64,000 bases of DNA, from NCBI GenBank assembly GCA_023052935.1, contig CM041292.1, positions 117,176,936 through 117,240,935 of the forward strand, in the 5' to 3' direction. Below the pieces are notes generated by a model, which saw only the letters and a program-made list of their open reading frames with translations, was not told the DNA's origin and ran no database searches. Numbering within the stretch: the stretch's first letter is position 1; each line of letters starts with the position of its first letter. Shown here piece after piece: positions 20,915-31,927 of the stretch. Origin of the DNA: Piezodorus guildinii. Taxonomy: Eukaryota > Arthropoda > Insecta > Hemiptera > Pentatomidae. The position numbers and the translations under genes are program-made.

Positions 20915-21155
20915 GTGGCTTAGTGGCTAGCATGCTAGTTTCTCACGCCAAAGGTTGTGAGTTCGAATCCCAGTTCCAGTTAAGTCCAGTTATTTGAGGA
21001 TTCACGCACAGCCACCCCCCCGGGTTCGTGGGACCCGTCTACTAGGCGTAGGGAGCGATAACCCTATCATATCGATAAACGCAAGTGTATTCTCCCAGTA
21101 GATTACACCGCGCGGCCTAGGACCTACTCAACCTGTCGCGCCACTGAAAAAAATA
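20915..21155 (+). repeat. SINE family B, copy 2
   Basis: The head GTGGCTTAGTGGCTAGCATG with the B box GAGTTCGAATCCC, and the end ACACCGCGCGGCCTAGGACC. It is followed by GGTAAGTGAAAGTAAG (about 21163), a stub resembling the antisense 5' end of repeat X. Confidence 0.88.
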
Positions 21156-21178
21156 TATATAGGTAAGTGAAAGTAAGA

Positions 21179-22261
21179 ATAAATAGATGTAATATTTTAA
21201 TAGATTAAGTTTTATTTATTTATTGAAACTTACAACAGTATCAGCATATACAAAAAGTAAATATGTTCGTTGAGACCAAGACTTAAAATAAATGTGTTGA
21301 GAAGGGTGAGTCCGAATTGTCCGTTGAGAAACGACCCATCGTGAGCACTTTAAAAAAAAGGAGTTTAACTAAAGATGTACGTTTATGTTGTACCACATCG
21401 TGCTGATCTTCGGCACTTTCATCTTCAGTTTAATAATGCCTTTAAGGACGTTTTGACTAAGTCCTCTAAAGAATGATTTTGATCTAAAGTATCCTTCTGG
21501 ACTTGGCTTCTCGATATCGAATAATTCTGGATAAGAGGAATGGAAAGGTTTATAAATATTGTACAACAGTCATGTATAAAATATTACTTCACATGTATAA
21601 GATGTTAGAAACATTCTAAACTGAAAATAAAATTCTTTCTGCATTGTATTAATCGTCCCTAGTGTCAAAATATTTAATTTATTATTTTAAATGAAATCGA
21701 ATAATGCCTAATGAAATTGAAAATTAAATAATTAAAGCTCGATTTAAAATTAAATAATTAAAAATCGTTAGATGAAACGTAGAGAACAGTTTTTACTTGA
21801 CTTTAATGTTAATAGTTTCGACCTTTTTTATTTACTTTTTTTTCTTACAGACTTGCTCGTTTTCTGGCTTTGAAGATCTAAGGTAACAATCATTAAAACA
21901 GCGCCCAACAAGTGGTAGCGATTCCTTATAATTAATTACTGTGGACAATTCATTATGCCCAGATTCAAGGATTATGTATAGGTTAATATGTACTTCTCAT
22001 CATTTCTATTGACTCTGAATTTCAAATTATGTCATTATCACAGATCTATTTAAATTTAATGTCAACTTAACGCCATCTTTTGAGAGAGAGAAACATGTTT
22101 GATAACAAATCTTAGAATTTAGAAATCTTTCAAGGAGAGAAAAACCGTCATCCTAGGATACGCCAATCCTATAATTACATCATTTTTTTTTGTTCGTTAA
22201 GTTTACTGTTTGTAAACTACGATTGTAAGTTGTAGACAGTAAAAAGAAATTAAAAAAATCT
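21179..22261. other. AT-rich, unassigned
   Basis: A TTTATTTATTGAAACTTACAAC phrase near 21210 recalls 11375. Nothing else recognised. Confidence 0.5.
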
Positions 22262-23118
22262 GGTGCGCGAAACACAGGACTTTCACTTACCTCCGTTGTT
22301 AATAACAATTTAAGAATTTTTAAACACAGAGATAAAAAAGGTAATAACATTAAATACTTTGAGTTTCAATTGAAACATGTGTTTGGTTAAATAAACTATT
22401 ATATTATTATCTACAACAATCAGTTTTATTGCCTTTTCACCACCCTTCATTACATTTAACAACATTGTGTATAAGAATATTTTTTCTAAATCTTTAGCTT
22501 TACTACTTTATTTTACTATTCTTATGTTCAAAAACACAAAAATTGCATTAAAAAAAAAATGTTTTTATTTTTTTTCCTTTCTTTAGTTATCGAATTTGTA
22601 TAACTAATACATTTACTTGCGTTTTATCAATGCTAAAAATATGAAACGGTTAATTTTTTCGAATCTACTAATTAAAGGTACTTCAGAAGAAGACGATTTA
22701 AATAAACCATCAGCATCTAAACTGACTATTTTAGTTAATGAAACCTACATCATATTAAAGCTCATTAAAGTTTGCACTGATATAGCGAGTTCATTAAAAT
22801 CGTTAGAGCTGTTTTCGAGAAAATTGCAAAATGCACAGTATAAAGTGGCACTTCCAGTCAGCTGATTTCAATGAAAAAGTTGCTGTAACATCTCGGGTGA
22901 ATAGTTGTCTTAAATACAACATTTCTGTTTTGTACGACTTTTCGTTTTAGGTCTAGACTTACTTCGCACACGGTCACACCTTAGTCACACTAGACCTTTT
23001 TGCGGGACTTGGTCATTTGGACTCAGGTGACATTAAAACGTGTATTTCCGGTGAAAACTCGAATTCGAAAATTTTCACGATCGCAATACTTTCACTTACT
23101 ATATATTTCATCTATATA
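22262..23118 (-). repeat. Repeat X, copy 4 (near full length, antisense)
   Basis: Minus-strand order is the complete family: 5' hairpin, TAAGTGAAAGTATTGCGATCG, CGGAAATACACGTTTTAATG, CCAAGTCCCGCAAAAAGG, GTTACAGCAAC, CGATTTTAATGAAC, TGATGTAGGTTTCATT, GTACCTTTAATT, ending GGAGGTAAGTGAAAGTCCTG and GCGCACCAG. The 82-codon plus-strand frame at 22617-22865 lies wholly inside and is not a gene. Confidence 0.9.
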
Positions 23119-23119
23119 G

Positions 23120-23185
<66 letters not shown>
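23120..23185. repeat. Poly(A) tract, 66 bases
   Basis: Uninterrupted A run between antisense repeat X and an antisense SINE. Confidence 0.97.
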
Positions 23186-23189
<4 letters not shown>

Positions 23190-23194
23190 TACCA

Positions 23195-23491
23195 CTACAA
23201 CCCATGAAGATTCTTGGGCTCAGTACATATAGAGATTCGTACTGTTTCTAGGCCAACGGCAATGCAATGAGGTGATTAGGCCTTAATCACGCTCAGCCAC
23301 CAGGTTTTTCCCCAATTAATTTGGGTACCCACTTTATAGAGGCTGGGTCTGCCCCAGGAGGGTCTCCATACCCTAGGGTCGCCCCCCGACTGAATTAACA
23401 GAATAAATAATATTCTGCCACAGTCGGGATTCGAACGCAGGACCCGGAGCACAGCAGACTAGTGCTCTATCCACTAGACCACGCCACTCCC
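23195..23491 (-). repeat. SINE family A, copy 2
   Basis: The minus-strand head GTGGCGTGGTCTAGTGGATA and B box CGTTCGAATCCCGA are followed by GTGGCAGAATATTATTTATT, then CCTCCTGGGGCAGACCCAGC. The longest family A copy in the window. Confidence 0.9.
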
Positions 23492-23575
23492 TTTATATTA
23501 TTTTATAAATATAATATTTATAAATATATTTCATCTATAGGTAAGTAAAAGTAAAAGTAAAAGTAATTAACTAAT

Positions 23576-23722
23576 TTCAGCTTTCTTTAGGTCTGTATCA
23601 TAGAAACTATTATTCCTACGACGATAAGTATAATAAACTACTGTATACTGCATTTAACTACCTTTAATTTGAGTGGTATTATTAGACATTGTACATATAA
23701 TAGTTACCCAAATAAAGTAAAA
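23576..23722 (+). repeat. Dispersed repeat Y, best copy
   Basis: Has all blocks in order: GTATCATAGAAACTA, AATAAACTACTGTATACTGC, TTTGAGTGGTATTATTAGAC, AGTTACCCAAATAAAGTAAA. Confidence 0.65.
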
Positions 23723-23984
23723 CCAAGATAATAAAAATAGACCATATAGGATTTGGATTCAAGTCTTGACGGTCATTTGGAAAAAAAAAAAAAATAAAAT
23801 AAAATAATAAAAATAGTTAAGACCGAGGTTACTAATAGAGTTAAGGAACTAAATGTCATATTTATGATTCCAGGTGTAATATGTGGCAAGTCAATGGAGA
23901 GGAAAAGCAGGGAAATACTCTTCCTCCCAAAATACCCTTCTCTTTCCCCAATACGACACACAGACACACACACGGACACCGATC

Positions 23985-24160
23985 TTTTTCACCGGGCCTT
24001 GGTAGTTTGGAATCAGAGGAACCTAAAACAAATATTTCCGGTGAAAACTGTAATTCGAAAATGTTAACGATCGTAATACTTTTCCTTACTTATTTTTGTA
24101 TAGGTATAATTATTACTTATCTATTATTTTATATATAGGTAACTGATGGTAAAAACTTAG
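23985..24160 (-). repeat. Repeat X, copy 5 (5' fragment, antisense)
   Basis: Plus-strand TTTCCGGTGAAAACT, AATTCGAAAATGTTAACGATCG and TATATATAGGTAACTGATGG are the reverse of the family 5' end. Confidence 0.8.
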
Positions 24161-24539
24161 CTAATTTAACGAAAATAAATCATCCTGAGCATGTTAATAC
24201 CTACCGCACAATAAAAATATAACACAAAGAAAAAGGTGCAGGCCGAAAGAAGAAGGTAGAGTGGATGGGTGCATGGGGAGGGTGTAACCTGAGATGAAGA
24301 GGATATAACCTTATTGTAATATGAAAAATGACACCTGCCTCAGCTGCGGTACCATCCTCCAACAGGTAACCTCAAATCCGGGGCTCTTGCACCCAAGTAA
24401 TTCAAGGAATATCCTGTATTAGATCAGACCGTTAGCACTTTCAAATAACTTGCAAAAAATGAAAATCAATACTACGGATTCAGTTTAAGCTCAAGAGGTT
24501 ACATAACCACAGCATCTCGAGAAAGCTTTTTATTTGTGT

Positions 24540-24729
24540 TAATTTATTTGTGCCTACGTTTCGGGTTTAATATCTGGCCTTCTTCAGTACGATTGAAGGA
24601 GTAAGATCACAGCAATGCGTTCAATAACAATAACATAATCACAACAATAATAACAATGTTGCCATTGTTGTGGTCTCACTCCTTCAATTGCCCAGAAATT
24701 TAGGCCGAAACGTAGGCACAAATAAATTA
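24540..24729. repeat. Penelope-type tails in inverted pair
   Basis: 24540-24564 and 24705-24729 are exact 25-bp reverse complements containing CCGAAACGTAGGCAC. The inner parts (around 24590-24630 and 24655-24695) are also complementary, imperfectly. On the minus strand the left arm reads CTGAAGAAGGCC ... CCCGAAAC, an exact CTGANGA box before the GAAAC box. The arrangement parallels 1-770. Confidence 0.8.
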
Positions 24730-26907
24730 AGTTTCCATTCAATTAAGTGTTTATTTGACTGCACCCAGAACTAACTTCTCCCATATACACACAGTCAACC
24801 ATTCTCACTTCACAAAAGTATTTATAAGTGAATACAATGTTTGATAATATTTTGCTTCAATAACAAAATAACTTTTTGAACCTCCAATCACAATCTAGAA
24901 ACAAAGTTTCGGTTCATTGTCAGCAAGATTGTTTACTTTGAAAACTGAAATAACATATGAGCCAATAATAGCCTATCAAATGATGTCACGGCGCCAGGAG
25001 CTTTCACGGTCTGATGGTCACAGTTGCCTAAGTTAATTTTTATTCCCCTCAGAGTCACTCCTTTTAGCGGTCATTTGACCTCCGATATCCCTAGTCATTC
25101 ATCATTATGATTCGATTGACTTGTTCAATTCAAATATTTACTAGTTACCTCACACCAAAAATAAAAACAAAACAATAAATCTATGATTAACACATCTTAA
25201 TTCTTACATCAACATAACCGAATAAGAAACCCTTGAGTTGTGGAAGATATGTGTTACGGCGATCATTACAACTAGTGCTTGCAGAAAAAAAACCAGCTTG
25301 AGACAGAAGTGCAGAAAACTTGATGATGAGGATCGGACACTGCAGTTGCTCGCAAAAAGAAGACCCGCGGGGCCACATCCTCTCTGATACTTGATCGCGA
25401 TCGAGGATGCCCTGCAGCAGGAAATGACGACACAATAATGGGAGGGTGTGCTCCGGAAACCTCACCCTTCCATCAACAAATTGCTTTTCCGGTCTCTTCG
25501 GTGCTTCTACTCCCGTTGTCTTTTCTCTTACGGTGGAAAACGTGGTATTCGGCATTATCATTATCCCAACTAGTATTTAGCTATTTAAATTTATCAATTT
25601 ATATGATTTCATTAGTTCGTATGAGGAATATTTGAAGATATAATATTTTGATTATAAATTATTTTGACTTGGATATGTCTTTTGGCTGGAGGGGTCAGTA
25701 ATTCCCATCGTTTAACAGTATTATAACAGTTATGTAGCATAACAGTAGTATAACAGTTTATTTTAATCGCATGGCCAGAGATAGTACTGCTGAATAAATG
25801 ACTAACTATGTTAATAAGCAATGCACACATATGAATACATTATATTGGTGATATTACATACAAAACTAAAAGTTGTAAAAAACTGAAATTTAATATTCAT
25901 GACTATCGTGTGGGAGTTACTTCAAATATTTCTGGAACATAAAATTACAGGATTAACCTATGGACTCAAGCTTACGTATTTTTAAATAACTCGAAATGTC
26001 TATCTGGTGTTTCGTGGGACCGATAAATTGTTAGCTACTTCAATATTTTATTTATATGTTAGTTCGTTGACTATAAAGTAATTAGTAAATGTTCGAGCTA
26101 TTACGTATGTCGTTCCTCATCGTGATATCTGTTTCACATCTTGTAAAGTACAACCACTGTTTAACATTTAATAGCATAATTATGCATATGAAGCAGTTAT
26201 TCAATTTTTTGACCTGGATCACTTATACATAAATACTTTTTTTTTACATGATTGAATTTAATTTATTTATGCTTGATTTTAACATTGATATGTATTTTAC
26301 CTAGACTTCTATAGCTATTTCTAGTCAAATTTCTTTTCGTCCTAAAATGTAGCTTTTTGGATCGCTCAAGCTCAGGTTTTGAAGCTCGGATCGAACATTC
26401 GCCCGCAGACCGTTTCCGAAATAGAAAATATTTTTTGTTATATAACATTAGTCGCTTGAACCTACCGTTTAGGAACTATATTATTTTAAATAAAAAAGTT
26501 CAATTCTTAAGCCTTGGGCTTATTTATCTGTTAGTATTGCTCTGATAGAAAATTTGCCTCAATGAGCTATATATTGATTATAATGAAAAAAGTGTCTTTT
26601 GAAACCTCTATTTTTTCTCAACATTATTTATTTTCTAGTTTCTGGAAAAAGTTGGGACTTGAGATTTTTTTCGAGACCTGCTCAATTCGCTGAACTAGGA
26701 AAGGAATAAATTATAAATAGAAAAATGCAATTGTTTTTCCTAGTTATGAAGAAATTTACATTTTTTTTATCATACATCATGTCATGTTATGAAGTATTGT
26801 TTAAAAAAAATGTAGAACACTTTACATGTACGTCGTAAAAATACTACTGAACTTTGGAAATACTTCAATTATGAAACTTGACAATACGTTTATCATAATT
26901 ATGGAGT
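24730..26907. other. Unassigned stretch
   Basis: 25187-25561 is GC-richer and open for 124 codons on minus without any recognised family or clear splice signals. The remainder is AT-rich. Confidence 0.4.
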
Positions 26908-27090
26908 TTAGTTGACCGTTGAGAATATTAGATGAGGAAGGAAGATGGTTGGGGGTACGGTCACCAAAAGTTCCTTATCGTTATTAGTAATTACTTAACA
27001 TCTTATAATCCATACCTCGTCACTACTTATTACATCTTCTTCCTTCCGGTCATTCTCAAATCTTGTCACTTTCTGTTACCTATACCTTTG
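26908..27090 (+). repeat. Short dispersed repeat V, copy 1
   Basis: AGTTGACCGTTGAGAATATT, then GGAAGATGGTTGGGGGTACGG recurs with small changes at 32570-32680 and, more weakly, near 39868. Confidence 0.65.
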
Positions 27091-27540
27091 TTATTAATTC
27101 TATATTTTTTAATCTTAGTCCGCTATTTTATACCATTAATCCTTCTATCAAAAAGGCTTAACATTAACCAATCTTTTTGTGTTTTCTCCAATAATTAGTC
27201 GATACAGTAAACATAACAAAGCATTTCCGGCTGTTCTTCTGTTTACATTTTTTAACGGTTTAGTTCCTGTATTTTCTGTACCAAGCAGAGAGCGTTTTCA
27301 ACAGCAAACATCATCACTTCTTGAGATACCATCTCTGGGTCAGTATGTATTTTCTTTCTTATTGATTATGTTATCTTTTCACCACTTATTTCTTTCTCCC
27401 TCTTTCCATACTCCTATATTTTTTCGCTATGTATGCACGCATATAATTGTTAGTTTAATATTATATTGTTTAAAACTTTTTATTCTTATCGTTTCTCGTT
27501 TCTAATGATTAAGGTATTTTTATATACTACCGTCAATATT

Positions 27541-27544
<4 letters not shown>

Positions 27545-27595
<51 letters not shown>
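27545..27595. repeat. (AT)n microsatellite
   Basis: About 26 AT units. Confidence 0.97.
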
Positions 27596-27600
<5 letters not shown>

Positions 27601-27833
27601 GTGTTACTTCAACTGCTTATTACGCTTAATCTTCGGGGTATCCAGGGACACTTCTGTCACCCACTAATATGAAGAGTTGAAGTGGCTTTTCCCGTCCTAC
27701 CAATGTAAATACTTCCTGGCAACCTTCCTCTTTCAAGTTCTCCAATACAACCGCCCATCCTACATTTCAGAAATGTTTTCATTCATATCCTCTGTCCACA
27801 CTCGAAACACTCGTTCGCGGCCTTCAGACCTTA

Positions 27834-28357
27834 GCCCAGTAAAATAAGGAAATTTGTGGGAATTAATTCGGACAAAGCTGGAAATCGTTTTAATACCTTT
27901 TAATGGTCCTAAATACAAGTAATCTGAGTTTGCACCATTGCAGCTGGTGAGCTTAACTTTTGGCAGCCAAAAAACCTCGAAATTTGTGCACTTTTTTCAA
28001 TTTTTCACCTATAACTCGAAAACGGTCACTCTTACAAAAAATATGTTTCTTTCTAAAATGAAAGAACGTTAAATTTCCTATTAATAAGTACCCTCAGTTA
28101 TTGAATTTGGTTTAATGGTATGGCAACAATCCTTCGTTGAAAATAGGCATATTTTACCAACTTTCTTGAAAAACCCCATTCAGTCATTTTCAGACCTCTG
28201 TAACTTCTAAACCACTATCCAAATCGTAAAATGTTATAGTATAAAAGTTGTAGAGCATCTAATTCCAATCGTAAAAGGCTCATTAAAATCTAAATTAGGT
28301 TGATACGATCATTCTCAAAATAGGTTTTTCGATTTTCTCTACACGCGTCGTAGCGCT
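27834..28357 (+). repeat. Left long terminal inverted repeat
   Basis: Aligns over its full 524 bp to the reverse complement of 30137-30671. Conserved marks include CAAAGCTGGAAAT near the outer end and CGCGTCGTAGCGCT at the inner end. No ORF. Confidence 0.92.
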
Positions 28358-29302
28358 TGTGGGAAGTAATTCATTATCATGTTTCATTGAATTCATTGAA
28401 TTGAACATTCTGCAGTGCTTGTTGCCGTTTTTTTTACTAGAAATAATGGTATTTGCATCTTATGCCAACAGGTCCCTTCTCCCCCTCCCCCCCCATTCAC
28501 CCAAAAGTTTTGTTTGGTTCGATCTTGCATACATTTTTTTATTATTACTTCATAGGAGGTAATTTCTAAAAAAAAATCCTTAAATACATTCTGAAGTGCT
28601 ATAGTTTTACTAATGGAAGGAATAACAGTATTTGTATCTTAAATCAAATAACTAGCCAAGTGGAAACTACAATTGAATATTTAAGTGCGCTCGAAAGTAG
28701 TGCTTAGGTACATCGCATTCTACATAATATAGAATATTATTTATTTTTATCTATAATATTCTTTATACAACGTACGGTATAGTTTAAATTAAAGGGAGAA
28801 AGTATAGGTTGTATTAATAAAATCTGTTTTTGCATTGTATTAAATTTGGTAGTTACCTACAATTAAATTCAGAGAAAGGTTAAATGTAAATTATTTTCTT
28901 TACGTTAAACGCGTTTTCTTCTCTGGGGAGTTTAATGAATGGTGAATTTCCTGGGATGAGTTTTCCACTAAAGCGACAAGCGGTGGCATCTCGTCCATCT
29001 CCCCTCCCACCTCTACAATCTCCTCATCTTCGTCATAGTATCCTTGGATCTGAGATGATAGGTCTGTCGCGAAGGGGGCGTTCGTACATGATTACCCTCA
29101 CACCTGTAGCATATCGTTGAACATTAAAGTCCATGTTTACGACAGCTGCATCTACCCACGCAGCCCTCGTTACGCACCCAGTACTTTAGGTGGGGCTACA
29201 TTTTTGGTAGTAGTTGTAGGGATCAGGCCTTGTGGGCTAAGTTTCCAGCCCCATGAGGCAGGTTTGTCTATACCATACCAGTGCTGGATCTGGTGAAAAG
29301 TC
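28358..29302. other. Interior of long-TIR transposon, non-coding
   Basis: 28930-29290 is GC-richer, with a 61-codon plus-strand frame of no recognised family. The remains of the protein's C-terminus are not visible here. Confidence 0.5.
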
Positions 29303-30127
29303 CTATACCAGGGTGCTTTTTTCCTTAGGATCTTCTGGGTAGCCATCAAAAACTATAGTCGTCCCTAGTGTGCCAAAATATCTTTTTACATACTTTATAT
29401 ATTTTGTTATAATGGCAGAAAATTTTTCCTTTGATAGCCAGACTACTCTATGTAGAAGGAATCCTCCGTCGATTACAAATACTGATGTAGCCATGTTGAT
29501 TTCATTACTTTTTATAGAAACGAACAGATCATAAAACACTGATTTGCGAGATTTTCTCATTCCTATTTCATCAAACATGGACAAAGGGTAAGGTGCCAAT
29601 TCGTATGTAAAAAATTCCTTCAGTTGTTGATCTGATTTTTTGAGGAATGTAATTCTTTTAAAAATGGTTTCTGGGTTGACTGGAACATCTTCATTATGAA
29701 TTGTGACTCGTGAATTAAAACATTTGAGAGGTACAACATGGCAACTTGGAAAGGGGTCATGAGCTTCAAAGAATTCAACAAATTTTGCTACATCAATATC
29801 ATCCCTGTCTATTCTCAACAGCCTGGCGTCTGAGTGCTGTTCTGTTGAAGCAAAGGTTATGCCACAGAAATCTTCTAGAAAGAGGAAAATTTCCATAATA
29901 GCAGGCATAAATTCTATCTATTTTGCAAGAACAGAATCAGTAATACCGCACCCAGAAATCCCACCTCTGCTCTTACTATTTTTCATAAGGACCTGTTCTA
30001 TAGTCATATTAGTCCATATTCCGGACCAGACTTTGTCTGACCTTCGTATGGTGAAGAACCCTTCTTACACAAATATCCTATATTCATCACGTGGAAGTTT
30101 TGATTCAAGGTTCAACATGTCTTCTAC
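29303..30127 (-). pseudogene. Relic of conserved transposon-associated protein with PIN-like end
   Basis: The minus-strand frame runs from inside the right inverted repeat. VYVEDMLNLESKLPRDEYRI, a stop (TAA), GFFTIRRSDKVWSGIWTNM, TIEQVLMKNSKSRGG, CGITDSVLAK, a TAG where Trp is expected, then 201 open residues. The blocks T-x-E-Q-V-L-M, G-I-T-(D/E), V-N-P-x-x-x-F-x-R and (Y/F)-E-L-A-P-x-P match a protein family I have seen many times in animal repeat sequence but cannot name. The C-terminus has VIDGGFLLHRVVW (about residue 145) and IVFDGYP (about 186), an arrangement of acidic residues resembling the first half of a PIN/FEN-type nuclease. It ends abruptly after KEKSTLV, so the rest of that domain is lost. 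Nuclease function is an inference. Confidence 0.6.
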
Positions 30128-30136
30128 ATAGACCTG

Positions 30137-30671
30137 AGCGCTACGACGCGTGTAGAGAAAATCGAAAAACCTATTTTGTGAATAATCGTATCAACCTAAT
30201 TTATATTTTAATGAGCCTTTTACAATTGAAATTAGATGCTCTACAACTTTTATTCTATAACGTTTTACGATTTGGATAGTGGTTTAGAAGTTACAGAGGT
30301 CTGAAAATGACTGAATGGGGTTTTTTCAAGAAAGTTGGTAAAATATGCCTATTTTCAACGAAGGATTGTTGCCATGCCATTAAACCAAATTCAATAACTG
30401 AGGGTACTTATTAATAGGAAATTTAACGTTCTTTCATTTTAGAAAGAAACATATTTTTTGTAAGAGTGACCGTTTTCGAGTTATAGGTGAAAAATTGAAA
30501 AAAGTGCACAAATTACGAGGTTTTTTGGCTGCCAAAAGTTAAGCTCACCAGCTGCCATGGTGCAAACTCAGATTGCTTGTATTTAGGACCATTAAAAGGT
30601 ATTAAAACAATTTCCAGCTTTGTCCGAATTAATTCCCACAAATCGTCAAATTCGACCTTATTTTACTGGGC
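30137..30671 (-). repeat. Right long terminal inverted repeat
   Basis: 535 bp, reverse complement of 27834-28357 with scattered mismatches. The inner end AGCGCTACGACGCG lies 10 bp from the start of recognisable coding sequence, so it probably also acts as the promoter region. Confidence 0.92.
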
Positions 30672-31001
30672 TACTGTATGTAACGCCCCATCGAACCGCA
30701 GCTTTCGACAGATCGTTCCTCATCCGTTCCTCGCCCGTATGGAATTCTATTCCTTCATATATTCGACATTCTGACACTCTTCTTACCTTTAAATTCCGAC
30801 TATTCAATCACTTTCTTTCTATCCAATTCCCAAAGAGCCCTAAATAGGTTAAAAAATTTCAATAAAAAGCAGTAAAAACATAGAAACGATAATTTAAATA
30901 TAATATTTTATTTGTGTTGTATTTGCACATTTACTGTATCATTTCATCAATATTTCACTAATATTATAAAGTTCTTTTAATTAAAATTTGTATTTCAGAT
31001 T

Positions 31002-31002
<1 letters not shown>

Positions 31003-31074
<72 letters not shown>
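31003..31074. repeat. (AT)n microsatellite in LINE 3' region
   Basis: About 30 AT units with one early interruption. Confidence 0.95.
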
Positions 31075-31078
<4 letters not shown>

Positions 31079-31297
31079 ACATTTTTTATTTATTTTGTTT
31101 TTTTATAGTTTTGTTATTAATTATTAGAAGGTACCTTTTAATTTCTTATAATAGTTCATATTTGTCTTTATTTTTATTATTTTGTTTGTTTTATTATACT
31201 CTAAGACATTAAAGTTTCTTTATGTAAAATTTGTAATATTATTCTAAAGGGACTTGTCCCAGAATAAATAAAGAATTTATTATTATTATTATTATTA

Positions 31298-31633
31298 TCA
31301 TAATATAATGTTATCTTAATATTATCATCATCAATATTATCAAATACCTTAATATTATTATCTTAATTTTATGTTTACTTCTATATTGTATTGCTGTCAT
31401 CATAATATTGTTCTTAACTTATTTTTTATTTTCTAATTGCGTTGGTTGTATCTTGTTTCTCTTAGCCCTAATGAAGGCTCACAATTAAAATAAGTATTCC
31501 TTGTTAATGCGTTTTTTTGTATGACCGCAAACCCAGCCATCTTTCTCATCCAATATTTTATCATAATTTAGTTATTTTAAATTATTAACTTTTTACATAT
31601 GCCTAATTTGATATTCTGCTTAAAAACATATAC
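31298..31633. other. AT-rich spacer
   Basis: TTATC-rich sequence after the LINE tail, nothing coding. Confidence 0.5.
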
Positions 31634-31927
31634 CTTTTGAGGGCCGAATGAATGGCTTGTTGTAGAGTCTTTTTATGCAGCTGAGCGTCAAGGATAAATA
31701 AAAGTGTGACCAGGTCGATGCCGTGTGGGACACCCTTTGGTAGCCACAGCCGAGTTCCCTTGAAGGTAAGATGCGAGGAGCGTGCCAGCGATATATCCAA
31801 GGTGGGATTAGATTGGTCGATTAGAGCCGAGGCAGGGAGGCAGATGGTAGCAGCTACCAGCGACAGTTGGACCTCATCATTCTCTTCCATTCCTACACCT
31901 AAAACGTTTTTTACAGCCTCAGGTAGC
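31634..31927 (-). CDS. Putative isolated host-gene exon, 98 codons
   Basis: The minus strand is open across the whole block and reads LPEAVKNVLGVGMEENDE, VQLSLVAATICLPASALIDQ, then TLDISLARSSHLTFKGTRLW and LPKGVPHGIDLVTLLFILDA. It starts after TATTTTTCCTGAAG (acceptor AG at 31929-31928) and ends CTCAAAAG/GTATATG (donor at 31633-31632). A stop lies directly upstream of the acceptor and another shortly after the donor, as expected for a true internal exon. Codons are G/C-rich at third positions (CTG, ATC, GCC), unlike the AT-rich surroundings. The mix of hydrophobic helices suggests a folded, possibly helical-repeat protein. Family not recognised; no neighbouring exon found in this window. Confidence 0.5.

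Larger units (their letters stand above)
27834..30671 (-). mobile_element. 2838-bp DNA transposon with about 530-bp terminal inverted repeats
   Basis: The ends GCCCAGTAAAATAAGG and CCTTATTTTACTGGGC are inverted and flanked by TA (27832-27833 and 30672-30673). The inverted repeats run 27834-28357 and 30137-30671, alignable end to end with scattered mismatches and a 10-13 bp indel near the outer tips. The interior holds a decayed gene (29303-30127, minus) starting just inside the right repeat, and about 940 bp of non-coding DNA. It interrupts a LINE, and removing it with one TA rejoins that LINE. The superfamily is not identified: no DDE motif was seen. Confidence 0.85.
27600..31297 (+). pseudogene. 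LINE 3' end, split by the long-TIR transposon
   Basis: The two flanks of the long-TIR element join into one LINE C-terminus: NRPSYISEMFSFISSVHTRN before 27834, then YVTPHRTAAFDRSFLIRSSP and VWNSIPSYIR after 30671, with stop near 30845. The pattern T-R-N/S-x-R...R-S-F...x-W-N-x-L/I-P is the terminal segment of many jockey/CR1-group RTs. A 3' untranslated region follows with an (AT)n block (31003-31074), the small hairpin GGGACTTGTCCC and a (TTA)n end at about 31276-31297. A sister copy of the same region lies at 34785-35380. Frames differ on the two sides by one base, so it was probably already damaged. Confidence 0.75.

Noticed and set aside
18700..21155. tRNA genes
   Set aside because: A and B boxes are present, but the sequences do not fold to full tRNAs and continue into SINE bodies found several times.
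22617..22865. 82-codon plus-strand ORF
   Set aside because: Lies entirely inside antisense repeat X copy 4; other X copies have no such frame.
23017..23232. 71-codon ORF with a polylysine run
   Set aside because: Made by repeat X, a 66-base A run and SINE sequence.
27179..27505. 108-codon ORF with signal-peptide-like start
   Set aside because: Hydrophobic residues follow from T-rich DNA, codon use is not gene-like, and the possible donor (GTCAGT) is weak.
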